In this document: piece after piece, positions 39,165 through 47,724 of the stretch | Position numbering within the stretch: position 1 is the stretch's first letter | Layout of the letters: the number at the start of each line of letters is the position of its first letter | NCBI RefSeq assembly: GCF_000373905.1 | Contig: NZ_KB892705.1 | Coordinates: 2,847,463-2,911,462 of the forward strand | Length of the DNA stretch: 64,000 bases | Reading direction: 5' to 3' | Source: Mycobacterium sp. 155 | Lineage (GTDB): Bacteria > Actinomycetota > Actinomycetes > Mycobacteriales > Mycobacteriaceae | Position numbers and translations under genes: made by a program | The notes under the pieces: model-generated | What the model was told of the DNA's origin: nothing | Database searches by the model: none | What the model saw: the letters and a program-made list of their open reading frames with translations, nothing else

Positions 39165-39650
39165 ATGACCCCCGGATCAGGGACGCCGACCAGCACCTAT
39201 CGAGCATGGCAGCAATTGGCCGGCAAGCCGCTGGGCACCAGGCTGTTCTCCCTGGCCGCGGCCGCCCGGGTCCCCTATTTCGCCTCAATCGTGCCGCACG
39301 TCGTGCGCATGGAGCCCGGCCTGGCCGAGGTGACCGCGCCGAAGTGGTTCTTCGTCTACAACCACCTGCACACCGTGCATGCCATCGCGGCGTGCAATGC
39401 CGCCGAGATGGCAATGGGCATGCTGATGGAGGCGACGGTGCCGACCAGCCACCGGTGGATCCCCAAGGCGATGACGGTGAACTACCTCGCCAAGGCCACC
39501 ACCTCGTTGCGCGCGACGGCACGGCTGGATCCGCCGGACTTCGCGCACATCACCGAAGGCGCCGACGTCGTGGTACCCGTCAGCGTTACCGACCGCCACG
39601 GCGTCGAAGTCGTGCACGCCGACATCACCACCTGGGTCACCCCGGCCTGA
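39165..39650 (+). CDS. DUF4442/PaaI-like hotdog-fold thioesterase
   Basis: 161 residues. The hotdog fold is suggested by FFVYNHLHTVHAIAACNAAE (helix with the usual N-x-x-G/H-x-x-H-A-x-A pattern) and KAMTVNYLAKATTSLRATAR. DUF4442 proteins act on acyl-CoA or related thioesters, but the substrate is unknown. ATG 39165 gives a sensible start. Lies between rpsJ and an esterase on the opposite strand. Confidence 0.8.
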   Translation: MTPGSGTPTSTYRAWQQLAGKPLGTRLFSLAAAARVPYFASIVPHVVRMEPGLAEVTAPKWFFVYNHLHTVHAIAACNAAEMAMGMLMEATVPTSHRWIPKAMTVNYLAKATTSLRATARLDPPDFAHITEGADVVVPVSVTDRHGVEVVHADITTWVTPA

Positions 39651-39680
39651 CGCCCACGCCCGACCCAGGTGTCGGCATCG

Positions 39681-41324
39681 TCAGCGGCCTCTCAATCCGG
39701 CCCAGAACGGGCACTGGTGTTCCTGCGCGAATCCGCCGGCCATGTGGCTGCCGTCGGACTGCAACGACATCCGGACCGCCGGGCTGGGCGTGCCGACAGA
39801 GGCCGGCCATCCCGGACTGCCGGTGGAGACGAATCGACTCCAGTCGTCGACCATGGCGTCGGACAGCTTCTGCTGAGCCGGATTCAGGGGCGGCGCACCA
39901 CCGATGTCGAACAGATACCGCAGCTCCAGCGAATGGCTCGCGCCGACAGGGAATGGCAAGGTTCGCAAGGGTTCTGGCGCCGGAGCGTCCCGGTCGTTGA
40001 ATTCGTAGACGTACACCGGTCCCGGCAGCGTGCCGGCCATCCGGTCGGCCACGCAGGCGAAATCGCTGTCGGTGACTGACGCCGAATATGCTTGCGCCAC
40101 ACCACCATACCGACTTACAGGGTACTGCGCGGCGACCTTGTCGGCGTCGGCGCCGAATGTCTCGGCGAGTAGCCTCGGGTATTCGTCAGGGGTAAAGCGC
40201 TCCCCCTCCAGCAGGTACCGCAGCGCCACGAACAACGTGAACTCGTCGCGGGTGGTGCCGATCAGCACCGGCACCCGGGCGGCTTGTCCGGCCGCGAATG
40301 CCGTCAGTGGCGCAACCGGCAGCACCTTCGTTCCGGTGATCGGACCGGTCAGTGCGTCACTGCCGATGTTGTAGTACCAGACGGGTTTTCGCAGCTGATC
40401 TACCGGAAGCGACCGCAGGCAGGCCGCGGCGGTGACCGGGTCCTGGCAACCGACGGTCGCGGCGTAGTCGAGACTGCGGCGTTGCGCGGTCGCCAAGTCC
40501 GCCTGCGCCTGGCACGGCGCGCTCATGAGGATCGCCGCCCGAAACAGTCCCGCAGAGCCGGGAGCCACGAGATGGTCGCACACCGACATGCCGCCGGCGG
40601 ATTCACCGGCAATGGTCACCTGGTCGGGGTCACCACCGAATTGGGAGATGTTGTCGTGTACCCACTGGAGCGCTGCCTGCTGGTCGGTCATCCCGTAGTT
40701 ACCGACGTCGCCCGCCGGTCCGAGCGCGGGGTGCGCCAGGAACCCGAGCGTGCCGAGGCGATAGTTGATGGTCACGACGACGATGTCGCCGCGCGCCGCC
40801 AGCCAGCGCGCGTCGTAAACCCCACTGTTGCCGTTGACGAAGGCGCCACCGTGGATCCACACCATCACCGGCCGGCGTTCGCCCGACACCGGCGGTGTCC
40901 ACACGTTGAGGCTCAGACAATCCTCGGAGGTGTTGCGCCCCCGTTCGGGGTCTGCCGACGGGTCCTGGATGCATCGGGGACCGAACCGGGAGGCGTCGCG
41001 CACCCCGGCCCAGTCGGGGGCCGGAACTGCCCGCGCGAATCGCAACGGTCCGACAGGCGGTGCCGCGTAAGGAATTCCGGCGAACAACCGGTGGTCAACC
41101 GCCACATTGCCGCGCAATATTCCCTGCGCGACGTGAACAAAGGACGGATCACCGGTCGGCACTGGCGAACCCGATACCGTGCGGCTCGCCCCGCGGACGC
41201 AACCGGCAAGGACCATCGCCACCATGAAGACGATCACGGCGGCGATGGCCGTCAGACGACGGCTCGAGTGGCACACCTTTGCTGGCTGCACAGTCGCCGA
41301 GCCTAGCGGTTTACGATCCGCCAT
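39681..41324 (-). CDS. Carboxylesterase/lipase, type B, probable lipoprotein
   Basis: About 547 residues. The alpha/beta-hydrolase of the carboxylesterase type: oxyanion loop VWIHGGAFVNG, nucleophile Ser in TIAGESAGGMSV and SEDCLSLNVWTP. The N-terminus has a hydrophobic segment ending in the lipobox LAGC (residues VFMVAMVLAGC), so it is probably a lipid-anchored exported enzyme. The start is uncertain: a GTG at 41351 lies within the -10 of the promoter I see and is unlikely; ATG 41324 or GTG 41276 (which gives a 16-residue compact signal) remain. Substrate unknown; family members hydrolyse short to medium acyl esters. Confidence 0.85.
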   Translation of the reverse strand: MADRKPLGSATVQPAKVCHSSRRLTAIAAVIVFMVAMVLAGCVRGASRTVSGSPVPTGDPSFVHVAQGILRGNVAVDHRLFAGIPYAAPPVGPLRFARAVPAPDWAGVRDASRFGPRCIQDPSADPERGRNTSEDCLSLNVWTPPVSGERRPVMVWIHGGAFVNGNSGVYDARWLAARGDIVVVTINYRLGTLGFLAHPALGPAGDVGNYGMTDQQAALQWVHDNISQFGGDPDQVTIAGESAGGMSVCDHLVAPGSAGLFRAAILMSAPCQAQADLATAQRRSLDYAATVGCQDPVTAAACLRSLPVDQLRKPVWYYNIGSDALTGPITGTKVLPVAPLTAFAAGQAARVPVLIGTTRDEFTLFVALRYLLEGERFTPDEYPRLLAETFGADADKVAAQYPVSRYGGVAQAYSASVTDSDFACVADRMAGTLPGPVYVYEFNDRDAPAPEPLRTLPFPVGASHSLELRYLFDIGGAPPLNPAQQKLSDAMVDDWSRFVSTGSPGWPASVGTPSPAVRMSLQSDGSHMAGGFAQEHQCPFWAGLRGR

Positions 41325-41349
41325 TCCGATACCCGAATTGGCGCCGGTC

Positions 41350-41381
41350 ACATAAAGTGGCTATTTGACATCTGTCAAATA
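41350..41381 (-). promoter_or_regulatory. Promoter with overlapping perfect palindromic operator for the esterase
   Basis: On the minus strand TTGACA (41378-41373), 17-bp spacer, TTATGT (41355-41350). The -35 lies in the perfect palindrome TATTTGACA-TC-TGTCAAATA (41362-41381), whose other half is also TTGACA on the plus strand. This is a typical TetR-type operator layout; the regulator is not adjacent. Confidence 0.55.
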
Positions 41382-41385
41382 TTGT

Positions 41386-41526
41386 TTGGGGCAGTTTCTG
41401 CACAAGCGCGCCCAGGATGGACCGATCATCGCGATGGTCGCGTGCGGCCCACGACTGGTGATCGCCAGCAAGGTGCTGCGGCGCGGACCACGACGGTCCG
41501 CCGACTTCTACAGCGCCACTGACTAA
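41386..41526 (+). pseudogene. Unidentified C-terminal gene fragment
   Basis: Plus strand, 46 codons then TAA: LGQFLHKRAQDGPIIAMVAC, then GPRLVIASKVLRRGPRRSAD. It looks like a real protein tail but has no start and no upstream body, since the promoter region of the esterase abuts it. I do not recognise the family. It lies between the esterase promoter and the broken mftG. Confidence 0.3.
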
Positions 41527-41980
41527 TTCACGAGCCAGCGCAGTGCGGCACCTCCGCTGGAGCATGACCGGACCCGGTCGCAGCCGATACGAGAGAGGCC
41601 GCGGTTTCGATCACTCGGAAGTGCGGCAGCACGTCGCGCCAACTCCGGCCCGCAACCGCCCAAGCCGTCGAAGTCACCGGGCCGCCCCAAGCAGAAGTAG
41701 CCCCCGTTGACCGCTCCCGAGCCGCCGACGACCGACCCCCGGATGATCTCAGCGTGGCGGGGCAGGTGTTCGGTCAAAGCCGACCGGTAGTGGCGCACCA
41801 CCCGGCTCGCGGTGCCGATCGGAAGCCTCAGCCCGTCGCTGATCTGAGCAGCGACGCAAGGATCCGAGGGGGCCGACCCGACCTCCACGACACACACGTG
41901 GCAGTAGGGGTCGGTGGAAAGTCGTTCGGCTCAAGACCGATCCGGCGCTGCTGGCGCCGACGATCAGAACATACTGCGGA
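41527..41980 (-). pseudogene. mftG: Mycofactocin-system GMC oxidoreductase MftG, remnant
   Basis: Minus strand, three pieces in different frames: YVLIVGASSAGSVL (the FAD fold, with the middle Gly of GxGxxG changed to Ser), then VVEVGSAPSDPCVAAQISDG through VVGGSGAVNGGYFC, then after another shift RSWRDVLPHFRVIET. The order matches the N-terminus of MftG. The rest, about 300 or more residues, is missing. It sits directly after mftF, where mftG belongs. Confidence 0.8.
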
Positions 41981-42009
41981 CGTGAGGGGCAAAAATTGCC
42001 GAGGCCGCG

Positions 42010-43422
42010 CTAACTCCGCAGCTGCGGTTTGAGAGCGCCGAGATTGCGCTCGCGGATAACGCCGGCCCACAGGCCCGCCCCGTAGGCGATGTCGTCGAGA
42101 CGCTTGAGCAGGATGTGGGTCAGCAAGCCGACGGGCTTGGTGTCGTCATCGGCATTGCCGCGCCTGGTCGCCCAGTCAACCACCCCGTCGACCACCGCCG
42201 CCAGCAAAACCGCCTGCCGAGCTCGGCGGAACAGCAGCGCGGCGACCAGCGCAATGGGCCAGTAGTGCCGACAGATCGCCGAACACAACTGCAGGGCCGC
42301 GGACCACAGTCCGGTGGCGGTCACCACGGCGACGTCCTTGGGCTCCGTGTCCACCGTGCTGAGAGAACGGGCGATACGACGCCCGGTCATGACGGCAACG
42401 ACCAGCGACGCCAGGTAGCCCACACACGAGCCGATCGCCAGCAACAACCAGACGACCAGACTCCAGCCGGAGATCACCAACGGCGCCGTCTTGCCGGGAT
42501 GCCGCACTGTCAGCGGAGCCGCCGATGTGCCGTAGAAGGCTTTGCGGCTGAGCCACTCTCGAAGATCGGTACGATGATCGTGGGCAACCAGGGCGATGGG
42601 CTCGTACCGCAACCGAGCGCCGGCCTCGACAAAACGCCAGCACAGATCGACATCCTCACCGGACTGCATGGTCTCGTCGAATCCACCGACCGCGACCAGA
42701 GCCGACCGCCGGCAGATGATCGCAGCGCTGGGTACATAGGACACCGTTCCGTAGGGCACCACCGGCGCCTCCCGCACACCCAGGTCGAGCGAGGACCGCA
42801 CAGCCTCGTATCGAGCAACCAGGTTGTCTGTGGTGCACAGCCCGACGATCCTGGGTGCCACGAGCGCGACGGTGGGATCGCAAAAGTGCCCCAGCAAAGC
42901 CTCAAGCCAGCCACGGCGCGGGACGACGTCAGAGTCGAGGAATGCCACGAAGTCTGTGTCGCAGGCTGACAGACCGCTGTTGCGGGCGGCGGCAGGTCCT
43001 TTGCTGTGAGTGTGCCGCAGCACTTGGACGTCGCAGTGCATAGCGGCGAACTCGTCCTCCGACACGGGGACCACAGAGCCGTCGTCGACCACGATGACCC
43101 GCAGCCCGCGCAGCGTTCCGATCAACCGATGCAACCCAGAAACGTTGTCGCGTACTGGAATGACGACAGTGACATCCCGATGCGACGGCCCGCTGGCCGG
43201 CCGCGGGTGGGCTACGGTGGCATCGAGCAGGGTCCGTGCCAGTTGGGCACTGACGGCGTCGCGCACCTCGAGGCGGCCGCCGTTGAGCATGGTTTGCGCG
43301 TTCGGCGCCAGCCGCAGCAGACGCGTCGGCGAGCCGCCGAGCAGAGCCGCCCCCTCACCGAGCACCTTGACTCGACGATCCACCTGCACGGCAAAGCCGT
43401 CGGGCAACCTCGGACCGGTCAT
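42010..43422 (-). CDS. mftF: Mycofactocin biosynthesis glycosyltransferase MftF
   Basis: 470 residues, full length. GT2 core with [39 protein letters not shown] and the DxD-type metal site FLDSDVVPR; acceptor region [19 protein letters not shown]; several hydrophobic segments after residue 320. MftF adds beta-1,4-glucose chains to premycofactocin. The start overlaps the remains of mftE by 4 bp (ATGA). It has no obvious frame damage, although its partners on both sides are broken, so it may be a recent survivor rather than a useful gene here. Confidence 0.9.
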   Translation of the reverse strand: MTGPRLPDGFAVQVDRRVKVLGEGAALLGGSPTRLLRLAPNAQTMLNGGRLEVRDAVSAQLARTLLDATVAHPRPASGPSHRDVTVVIPVRDNVSGLHRLIGTLRGLRVIVVDDGSVVPVSEDEFAAMHCDVQVLRHTHSKGPAAARNSGLSACDTDFVAFLDSDVVPRRGWLEALLGHFCDPTVALVAPRIVGLCTTDNLVARYEAVRSSLDLGVREAPVVPYGTVSYVPSAAIICRRSALVAVGGFDETMQSGEDVDLCWRFVEAGARLRYEPIALVAHDHRTDLREWLSRKAFYGTSAAPLTVRHPGKTAPLVISGWSLVVWLLLAIGSCVGYLASLVVAVMTGRRIARSLSTVDTEPKDVAVVTATGLWSAALQLCSAICRHYWPIALVAALLFRRARQAVLLAAVVDGVVDWATRRGNADDDTKPVGLLTHILLKRLDDIAYGAGLWAGVIRERNLGALKPQLRS

Positions 43423-43922
43423 GTCAGCATCCCGTTCCGGTCAGGCCGCCACCGCCGGATCCGGCCGGTGCACCCGTTTACCATCTCAGCAAAGATACGT
43501 TCCCCCTCGGACCGAAGCAGCCCCGTGGCCGCCGCCAGCACGGTCGCGTTTCCCCGGTGGCCGTTGACGAACACCAGCCGCGACACCCAACTCATGGCTG
43601 ATCTGCCGTACGCCACCAACGAAAGCCGGACGGCTTCTGCGCCGATCGACACCGTGCCGGCGAGGCCTTCGTGCTCGGCTCCGTAGCGGATGGCTGGCGC
43701 CAGGATCCAGTTGGACCCGGCGACTCCGTCGAGGCGCTCCACCGCGGCACCCGCAACTGCCGAGGCGATGCGCGTATCGGTGTCCCGCGGCAAATGCGGT
43801 CCGTGCTGTCCGGTAGAACCGACCGGGATTACCAACATGGATGACACGTTGCGTAGCTGCCTCGATGTCGAGTTCCCGAGCTCGCTGGGGGAAGCCACTT
43901 GCCGATGGTAGGCCGAATTCAC
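43419..43922 (-). pseudogene. mftE: Mycofactocin precursor peptidase MftE, internally deleted
   Basis: Creatininase-family peptidase that removes the core dipeptide from MftA. The frame is open, but about 167 residues remain of roughly 250. It opens VNSAYHRQVASPSELGNSTS; the metal site reads STGQHGPHLPRDTDT, where family members have STEQHGPHLPLDTDT (metal-binding Glu to Gly), and NGHRGN replaces NGHGGN. The sequence then jumps from GLLRSEG straight to ERIFAEMVNG, deleting the segment with the second metal-ligand group (HTET). The C-terminus [14 protein letters not shown] is intact. Unlikely to be active. GTG 43922 is the start by homology. Confidence 0.82.
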
Positions 43923-44075
43923 CTGGAGTGCGCGAATTGTTGACGCATCAACAGCAGTCGATCCCCCGGAACTTTTCCGCCGGCCCCCCAAAGCCATCAC
44001 GTGCGCCTCTCCAGCCACCTTTGTCACGAGGAGGTTACGCGTTACGATCCGCCCCGACCAGTCCCCTGGTCAATT

Positions 44076-44943
44076 GCCAGTGGCCGGTGGCGCTCCCAGC
44101 GTGCGCAGCGCCGAGTCGATCCCGCCCGACAGGATGCTCCACGCCGGCCGCCCGTTGGCCGACCCCACAGCTAGGCCCGCCGATCAAGACGGCGCGGGTG
44201 CCCGGTGCCACGGCTTTGACTACGCCGCTGCCCCGGCGTATACCGCCGTCGAGCAAAACCACGGCCTGATCGCCGAAACCCCAGCTTCGACAGCATGTTT
44301 GGCGTCGTCGACGCGCACCATGCCCTTGAGCAGGACCGGACCGTCCCACTGCTCACGCAGCCAGGAGATGCCCTCTCAGGTCGGTCGTGGGGTGCCCATC
44401 CACCGCCCGTATGGCCTCGAAGAACCGCAGCCCCGGCTCACCACGCCGGCCCTGGTTGGGAACCCGCAGGTCGGGCGGGTTCAGATACTCGCCTAAACTC
44501 CACAACCAGCGTGGCTTGGTGAGCACCTCCGGCGACACCTTGACGATGATCCTGAGGCCCACGGCTCCAACTTCCCGGGCACGCAGCACCCGCTCGGCGA
44601 TCTCGTCGCCGGCAAACGACGGTAGCCCCATGGCGGTACCGCGGGCCGCCGCGGCACGGGCGACGGCAACCTCGCCGGCGGGGCCGACCGTCTGCGCACC
44701 GGTCGGTGAGATGACGATAGGCATCGAAATATCTTGGTCCATAACGGTTGTCGACATCTCGCGCTTTCCGGCGCACCGATGACATGTCGGGCGAAGCCCA
44801 ACTCGGCAAAGGCTTCGACGTTGCCGGAAACTGATACGCCCCTCTCACTGGCCGAGATCAGCGAGGAGTAGACGGCCTTCGGCGAACCTTTCTTCGCTCG
44901 CTGTTGAGCGATGGCAACGGTTTCGAATCAGGTATCGCTGGCC
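44076..44943 (-). pseudogene. mftD: Mycofactocin-associated FMN dehydrogenase MftD, remnant
   Basis: FMN-dependent alpha-hydroxyacid-dehydrogenase family enzyme that oxidises the mycofactocin intermediate. Fragments in order but in several frames: SDT-stop-FETVAIAQQRAKKG (the Trp of DTWFET is now TGA at 44930-44928), SSLISASERGVSVSGNVEAF, then STTVMDQDISMPIVISPTG, PPDLRVPNQGRRGEPG, QWDGPVLLKGMVRVDDAKHA, and VVLLDGGIRRGSGVVKAVAP. The segment with the catalytic His (SNHGG) between the last two is deleted. Clearly a pseudogene. Confidence 0.85.
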
Positions 44944-45173
44944 GGAGGAGTATGAGGTTCGGTCAGCAGCAGCATGGACGCCAATTCGCCGAACGGCCCG
45001 GCACCGGTCAGATCGGCGGTCCAGACCACCGGCTGCTTCCACGACTGTGGCTCTGTAGGCGCCAGACCTATCTGTGCCCACAGCAGATCCCTTGCCTCCT
45101 CAGCGATCTCGCAAGGTACCGCCTGTTCCACCTTGACGAACCCGTCCCGGATGAACGCGTCGACATCGATCAT
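44928..45173 (-). pseudogene. Phytanoyl-CoA dioxygenase-like fragment fused to the mftD relic
   Basis: Starts like a PhyH-family protein: MIDVDAFIRDGFVKVEQAVP, then LLWAQIGLAPTEPQSWKQPV. After about 65 residues (GAGPFGELAS) homology stops and the frame runs into the mftD start, ending at the TGA of DT-stop-FET. The iron-binding residues of PhyH, which lie further along, are absent. This is a deletion scar: mftA, mftB and mftC, expected upstream of mftD, are gone. Confidence 0.6.
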
Positions 45174-45267
45174 GTCGTCCAACATCGCCCACACGCGGCC
45201 CCCGCGCGAATGGGTTTCGGCGAGATTGGGGTGTCGGAGTTACGGCCTCAACGGCGACGATAGAGAT

Positions 45268-45783
45268 GTGAGTGCCGAAACAGACGCTCCGCGGGCACTG
45301 CTAGCCCTCTACGACGAGGCGCTGCCGGTGGTGTACGGGTACTTCGTCCGGCGCTGCGGTAACCGCGGAACTGCGGAGGATCTGACGTCGGAGACGTTCC
45401 TGGCGGCGATGGATGCCGCCCGCAAACCGTCCCCGCCGCAGCTTTCGGTGCCATGGCTGATCGGGGTGGCCCGGCACAAGCTGGCCGACCACTACCGGCG
45501 GCGCCACGACCGATTCAGCGTTCCGGTGGCCGAATTGCCCGAACCGGTCGACCCGGTCGACGACTGGGATGCGGAGTTGGACCGCATCGTCGCCGAAAGC
45601 ATCCTGGCCCGGCTGCCGGAGCAACATCGAACGGTGCTCGCCCTGCGGTACATGGACGACTGCACAGTGCCCGAATGCGCCGAGCTGATCGGTCGCACCG
45701 TTCATGCCACCGAAGCCCTGCTGGTGCGGGCCCGCCGGGCATTTCGAATGCAATACCCAGGACCGGAAGGAGGGAAGTCATGA
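45268..45783 (+). CDS. ECF-type RNA polymerase sigma factor
   Basis: 171 residues from GTG 45268. Sigma region 2 in GYFVRRCGNRGTAEDLTSET and SVPWLIGVARHKLADHYRRR; region 4 in LPEQHRTVLALRYMDDCTVP and TVHATEALLVRARRAFR. The stop overlaps the start of the VOC-domain gene (ATGA), which therefore is its operon partner, perhaps a sensor or regulator in the manner of other ECF/glyoxalase pairs. No adjacent anti-sigma factor with a zinc motif. Upstream open frame is not coding. Confidence 0.88.
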   Translation: MSAETDAPRALLALYDEALPVVYGYFVRRCGNRGTAEDLTSETFLAAMDAARKPSPPQLSVPWLIGVARHKLADHYRRRHDRFSVPVAELPEPVDPVDDWDAELDRIVAESILARLPEQHRTVLALRYMDDCTVPECAELIGRTVHATEALLVRARRAFRMQYPGPEGGKS

Positions 45784-47111
45784 TCAACAACAACCGCGAC
45801 CCGTTGACCGTGCTAAATGACGCCGACCTCCCGGTTGCCCCCGATCCGCAATTCGCCGACCGGCTGCGCGCGCGTCTGGAATCAGCCCTCGCACTTCCGA
45901 ATCGAACCCAAGGAGTTGTCATGACCGGCACCGATAACGCCATCGCCGCCCTGACCTCTGAACCCGCCGCCACATCATCTCCGCGGCCCGCCGCCACATC
46001 ATCTCCGCGGCCCGCCGCTACATCATCTCCGCGGCCCGCCGCGGTCCCCTACCTGGCTGTGCCCAACGCCCGTGCCGCCATCGCCTGGTACGTCGAGGCG
46101 CTCGGCGCCGTGCAGGTCGGCGAACCGATCGTGACGGATGACGGCCGCATCGGCCACGCCGAACTCACCCTCGCCGGCGGCACACTGTACCTGGCCGATG
46201 AGTTTCCCGAGATGGGTTTGAAAGCCCCGGCGCCACAGGAGAATTCAGTAAGCTTGTTGCTACAGGTGACCGACACGGATGCGGCATTGAATCGGGCCCG
46301 CCGCCATGGTGCGCAGGTGCAACGGGAGCCGTACGAGAACTATGGATCGCGCAACGCGACCATCATCGACCCGGCTGGTCACCGCTGGATGCTGGTCGGG
46401 CCGTCTACCGGTTCGCCGGCGCTGATCCAGCACGGCGATGTCGGGTATGTGTCGGTGTGGGCCCCCGACCCCGACAAGGCCGCGGCGTTCTACGGGCATG
46501 TCCTGGACTGGGTCTATGACCCGGTCGCCCGCAAGGTCACCAACACGGTGCAGCACATCGGGATCTATCCGATGCCGGGTGCGCCCACGCTGTTCTGCTG
46601 CTACGCCGTCACCGACCTGGACGCGGCCCGGCGGGCCATCACCGCGGGCGGCGGGGTCGCCGGAGAAGCCCAGCCGATGGAATTCGGCACGGTCCTGGAC
46701 GCCACCGATCCCAGCGGCACGGCCTTCGCCGTGTTCCAGCCGTCCACCGAAGTCCCCCGCCCCGCCCTCAATGGCGCAGGGCCAGGCGAACTTTCGTATC
46801 TCACCTACGAAGTGACCGATTCCGCAGCGTTCAAGGAGTTCTACGGCCGAGTGTTCTCCTGGACGTTCGAACCGGGCCATATCGACGACGGCTGGGGCAT
46901 CCAGGGCAGCCAGCCGATGTCAGGCGTGGCCGGGGGCAGCTCAACCACGACCGCGGTGCCGATGTGGACCGTCGCCGATATCGATGCCGCGGTAGCCCGG
47001 GTGCGGGAGGTCGGCGGGACAGTCCTGCAGGAACCGACCCAGCAGCCCTACGGATTGATGGCCGAGTGCGTCGACGATCAGGGCAGCCGGTTCTACCTCG
47101 GCCAGTTCTGA
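45780..47111 (+). CDS. Multi-VOC-domain protein co-encoded with an ECF sigma factor
   Basis: 443 residues. Residues 1-50 form a short charged head; a Pro/Ala/Ser linker follows with three AATSSPRP units (24-bp DNA repeats); then three vicinal-oxygen-chelate (glyoxalase/bleomycin-resistance-like) modules at about 88-208, 220-325 and 340-443, with segments such as GHRWMLVGP, VSVWAPDPDKAAAFYGHVLDW and GSRFYLGQF. No certain metal ligands in all copies, so it may bind a ligand rather than catalyse. Overlaps the sigma gene by 4 bp. Function unknown; a regulatory partner of the sigma factor is the best guess. Confidence 0.8.
   Translation: MINNNRDPLTVLNDADLPVAPDPQFADRLRARLESALALPNRTQGVVMTGTDNAIAALTSEPAATSSPRPAATSSPRPAATSSPRPAAVPYLAVPNARAAIAWYVEALGAVQVGEPIVTDDGRIGHAELTLAGGTLYLADEFPEMGLKAPAPQENSVSLLLQVTDTDAALNRARRHGAQVQREPYENYGSRNATIIDPAGHRWMLVGPSTGSPALIQHGDVGYVSVWAPDPDKAAAFYGHVLDWVYDPVARKVTNTVQHIGIYPMPGAPTLFCCYAVTDLDAARRAITAGGGVAGEAQPMEFGTVLDATDPSGTAFAVFQPSTEVPRPALNGAGPGELSYLTYEVTDSAAFKEFYGRVFSWTFEPGHIDDGWGIQGSQPMSGVAGGSSTTTAVPMWTVADIDAAVARVREVGGTVLQEPTQQPYGLMAECVDDQGSRFYLGQF
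45963..46034 (+). repeat. Three tandem 24-bp repeats in the VOC-protein linker
   Basis: Unit CCCGCCGCCACATCATCTCC plus GCGG, three copies, the third with one C-to-T change. In frame; codes for (P)AATSSPR. Confidence 0.93.
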
Positions 47112-47159
47112 TCGCAGGCACGCAATCATCGCGCGGTGCACGGCAGCCGATCTGCGCGA

Positions 47160-47606
47160 TTACGGCGTCGTGCGTTCGATGAGGTTCGAGAGCACCACGA
47201 TACTCTCACTGCGCTCGATGTTGGCGCTCGCCCGAATGCGTTCCAGCGCCTCTTCCAGGTGTCGCATATCCCGCGCGAGTACGTGCAGGATCGCATCCGC
47301 AGTCCCGGTTACAGTTGCCGCACTGACGATTTCGGGTATGTCGACCCAGGCCGCGCGCAGCTCCGCGGGCGCGATGGTGCCATGGCAGAAGACCTGGACA
47401 TAGGCCTCGGTGCGCCACCCCAGCACATTGCGATCGACCACAGTGGTGAAGCCGCGGATCACCCCCGCGGCGACCATGCGGTCCACCCGCCGCTTGACCG
47501 CAGGGGCTGACAGGTTCACCTGTTGCCCGATCTCTGCGTAGGTGGCCCTGGCGTGCTCAGTAAGCCCAGCAAGGATCCGTTCGTCGGTCTCGTCCAGATG
47601 TTCCAT
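47160..47606 (-). CDS. Lrp/AsnC-family transcriptional regulator
   Basis: 148 residues from ATG 47606 (MEHLDETDERILAGLTEHAR). HTH in TYAEIGQQVNLSAPAVKRRV; the RAM effector domain follows with VTGTADAILHVLARDMRHLE. Divergent from the dimethylargininase-like gene, with two inverted repeats between them. The trio regulator/DDAH-like/rocD is also found together in M. tuberculosis (Rv2324, Rv2323c, rocD), so it probably senses arginine or ornithine. Confidence 0.9.
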   Translation of the reverse strand: MEHLDETDERILAGLTEHARATYAEIGQQVNLSAPAVKRRVDRMVAAGVIRGFTTVVDRNVLGWRTEAYVQVFCHGTIAPAELRAAWVDIPEIVSAATVTGTADAILHVLARDMRHLEEALERIRASANIERSESIVVLSNLIERTTP

Positions 47607-47618
47607 ATCAGACCCCGA

Positions 47619-47701
47619 TGCACGCAATAGAACTTCGTATCTGCGTCTATTGTGCAACGTATCGATGGTATACACGCAACAAGCAACAATTGATTGCGTG
47701 T
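47619..47701. promoter_or_regulatory. Two inverted repeats, probable Lrp-type operators
   Basis: TGCACGCAATAGA (47619-47631) faces TCTATTGTGCA (47646-47656), a near-exact inverted repeat; ACACGCAA (47672-47679) faces TTGCGTGT (47694-47701), exact, with CAATTG between. They lie in the 118-bp divergent gap, so the regulator probably controls both itself and the arginine genes. Confidence 0.6.
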
Positions 47702-47724
47702 CAGCACGTTCATATCGTCGATTC

